From: Zhongshania aliphaticivorans
GTDB taxonomy: Bacteria; Pseudomonadota; Gammaproteobacteria; Pseudomonadales; Spongiibacteraceae
Length of the DNA: 64,000 bases
Direction of reading: 5' to 3'
Assembly (NCBI RefSeq): GCF_001586255.1
Contig: NZ_CP014544.1
Coordinates: forward strand, 837,501-901,500
Below, piece by piece: positions 63,215 through 64,000 of this stretch (its first letter is position 1; every line of letters begins with the position of its first letter). The notes below the pieces were generated by a model, which was not told where the DNA came from, ran no database searches, and saw only the letters and a program-made list of their open reading frames with translations. A program made the translations under genes and the position numbers.

Positions 63215-64000
63215 ATGCAAATTATGACGGCGCCTGATCTTATTCGACGTTTGAGCTCTACTTACGCGATTCTTATCATTGGCATATCGAGTTTAATTCC
63301 TGCATTTTTCACTACCTACCTGTATTTTTTTCAAGACCACCATCTGCATTTTATCAGTCATGCTGGTCACGAATTGGCGATTGCGATAGCGCTCCTGCAG
63401 AGCGGTTTCATTGCAGTAATAGCATGGCAGTGTTTTCAGTACTCCGGTGAGCGATTTTTGCGCTGGTTGGCGCTTGGTTTCTTTTCTTTTACGCTTATTT
63501 ATGCCTGCCATGGAATTTTCACCCGTATAGCTTCAGTAAATATTTGGCAGTTTGTGCTATACGGGCCAGTTAGTAGGCTGGTCATGGTTGGCTGCTTTTT
63601 TGTTGGACTGCTGACTTATGGTAAACCGGCCTTGGATAATGACGAAAAGCAGCGCCGAGGTAGTTGGCGTTCTTGGACTACTGTTCTGATAATAATCAAT
63701 GTCGCAGTTTTTGGCCTGGCGTCAACAAGTTGGGCGCCGCCCGCACAAAAGGTTTTTGAACTTAGTGCTTTGCTGCTTTCGCTATTGTGTGTTGCGATCG
63801 TGCGGCTGCGGGGACTGAATTCGCCTCTGATGACAATTTACTCCGTATCACTGTTGTTTTTTGCTCAGTCATCGGCAACCTTTTTGCTCAGTTCGGCATG
63901 GAATCATCTGTGGTGGTTTGCGCATATTATTTTTGCTTCGGGTTTTATTTTACTTAGTTACAGCGTTATTAAAGTATTTCTTACTACTCGCTCCTTCGCA
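63215..64000 (+). CDS. Multi-span membrane protein, N-terminal part (runs off the window)
   Basis: An open frame from ATG 63215 continues to the last base with no stop, giving 262 residues. It has about seven to eight hydrophobic helices (for example from ISSLIPAFFTTYLYFF through LAIAIALLQSGFIAVIAW to LLLSLLCVAIV) and ends with SYSVIKVFLTTRSF, as in an MASE-like or other 7TM sensory module. Such domains are often followed by a GGDEF or kinase domain, but the output part lies outside. Only a membrane sensor-like protein can be supported; an ATG 9 bp later is an alternative start. Confidence 0.65.
   Translation, partial: MQIMTAPDLIRRLSSTYAILIIGISSLIPAFFTTYLYFFQDHHLHFISHAGHELAIAIALLQSGFIAVIAWQCFQYSGERFLRWLALGFFSFTLIYACHGIFTRIASVNIWQFVLYGPVSRLVMVGCFFVGLLTYGKPALDNDEKQRRGSWRSWTTVLIIINVAVFGLASTSWAPPAQKVFELSALLLSLLCVAIVRLRGLNSPLMTIYSVSLLFFAQSSATFLLSSAWNHLWWFAHIIFASGFILLSYSVIKVFLTTRSFA

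Overview
The window reads as a chromosomal segment of a marine-type gammaproteobacterium. The gammaproteobacterial-type 23S and 5S rRNA, the many TonB-dependent receptors, and the hydrocarbon and acyl-CoA genes would fit the Spongiibacteraceae/Cellvibrionales group. That placement is inference from gene content, not a phylogeny. No insertion sequence, prophage, tRNA gene or CRISPR array was found.

Layout. (1) 1-3.4 kb: 3' part of a 23S rRNA gene, 5S rRNA, rrn terminator, and a repeat-rich tail. (2) 3.4-11.9 kb: an aldehyde dehydrogenase (-), then a secreted lipoprotein plus a TonB receptor facing a transglutaminase-like/TPR lipoprotein, then OsmC and a small membrane protein. (3) 11.9-26.2 kb: an acyl-CoA catabolic region. 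It holds an AMP-dependent ligase, an APH-like phosphotransferase, a luciferase-like oxidoreductase, a TetR regulator with a clear palindromic operator, an XRE/MmyB-like regulator, a MaoC hydratase, an SDR, a ketoacyl-synthase/HMG-CoA-synthase-like protein fused to a DUF35 domain, an SCP2-type thiolase, a CoA-transferase and an acyl-CoA dehydrogenase. (4) 26.6-31.2 kb: two small orphan genes, then a TonB receptor with a small secreted partner. (5) 31.3-41.7 kb: a terminal-hydroxylation block with an AlkS/MalT-like LAL regulator, CYP153-type P450, [2Fe-2S] ferredoxin, GMC (AlkJ-like) alcohol dehydrogenase, FadL-type outer-membrane channel, AlkB/XylM/CymA-type membrane monooxygenase and an AraC regulator. 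(6) 41.9-54.0 kb: an 11-gene operon matching the p-cumate (cmt) meta-cleavage pathway, flanked by two MarR regulators. (7) 54.1-59.0 kb: a membrane protein, a NorE/NorF-like pair, and a second TonB receptor/secreted partner cassette paralogous to the first. (8) 59.1-62.9 kb: a translationally coupled molybdopterin oxidoreductase, 7Fe-type ferredoxin and NADPH:ferredoxin reductase. (9) The window ends inside a multi-span membrane protein.

How it may work together (inference). A p-cymene-like alkylbenzene or monoterpene would enter through FadL and possibly the TonB receptors. Its methyl group would be hydroxylated by CYP153 and/or the AlkB/CymA-type enzyme, then oxidised by the GMC and aldehyde dehydrogenases to p-cumate. 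The cmt-type operon would then dihydroxylate, dehydrogenate, ring-cleave, decarboxylate and hydrolyse it to 2-hydroxypentadienoate (to pyruvate and acetyl-CoA) and isobutyrate, which the PrpE/CymE-like ligase could activate. The acyl-CoA genes at 12-26 kb could serve a related aliphatic or alicyclic acid. The most novel-looking signals are the duplicated receptor/secreted-partner cassette, the synthase-DUF35 fusion that seems to lack the usual catalytic cysteine, and the decarboxylase homologue whose class II aldolase metal ligands appear substituted.
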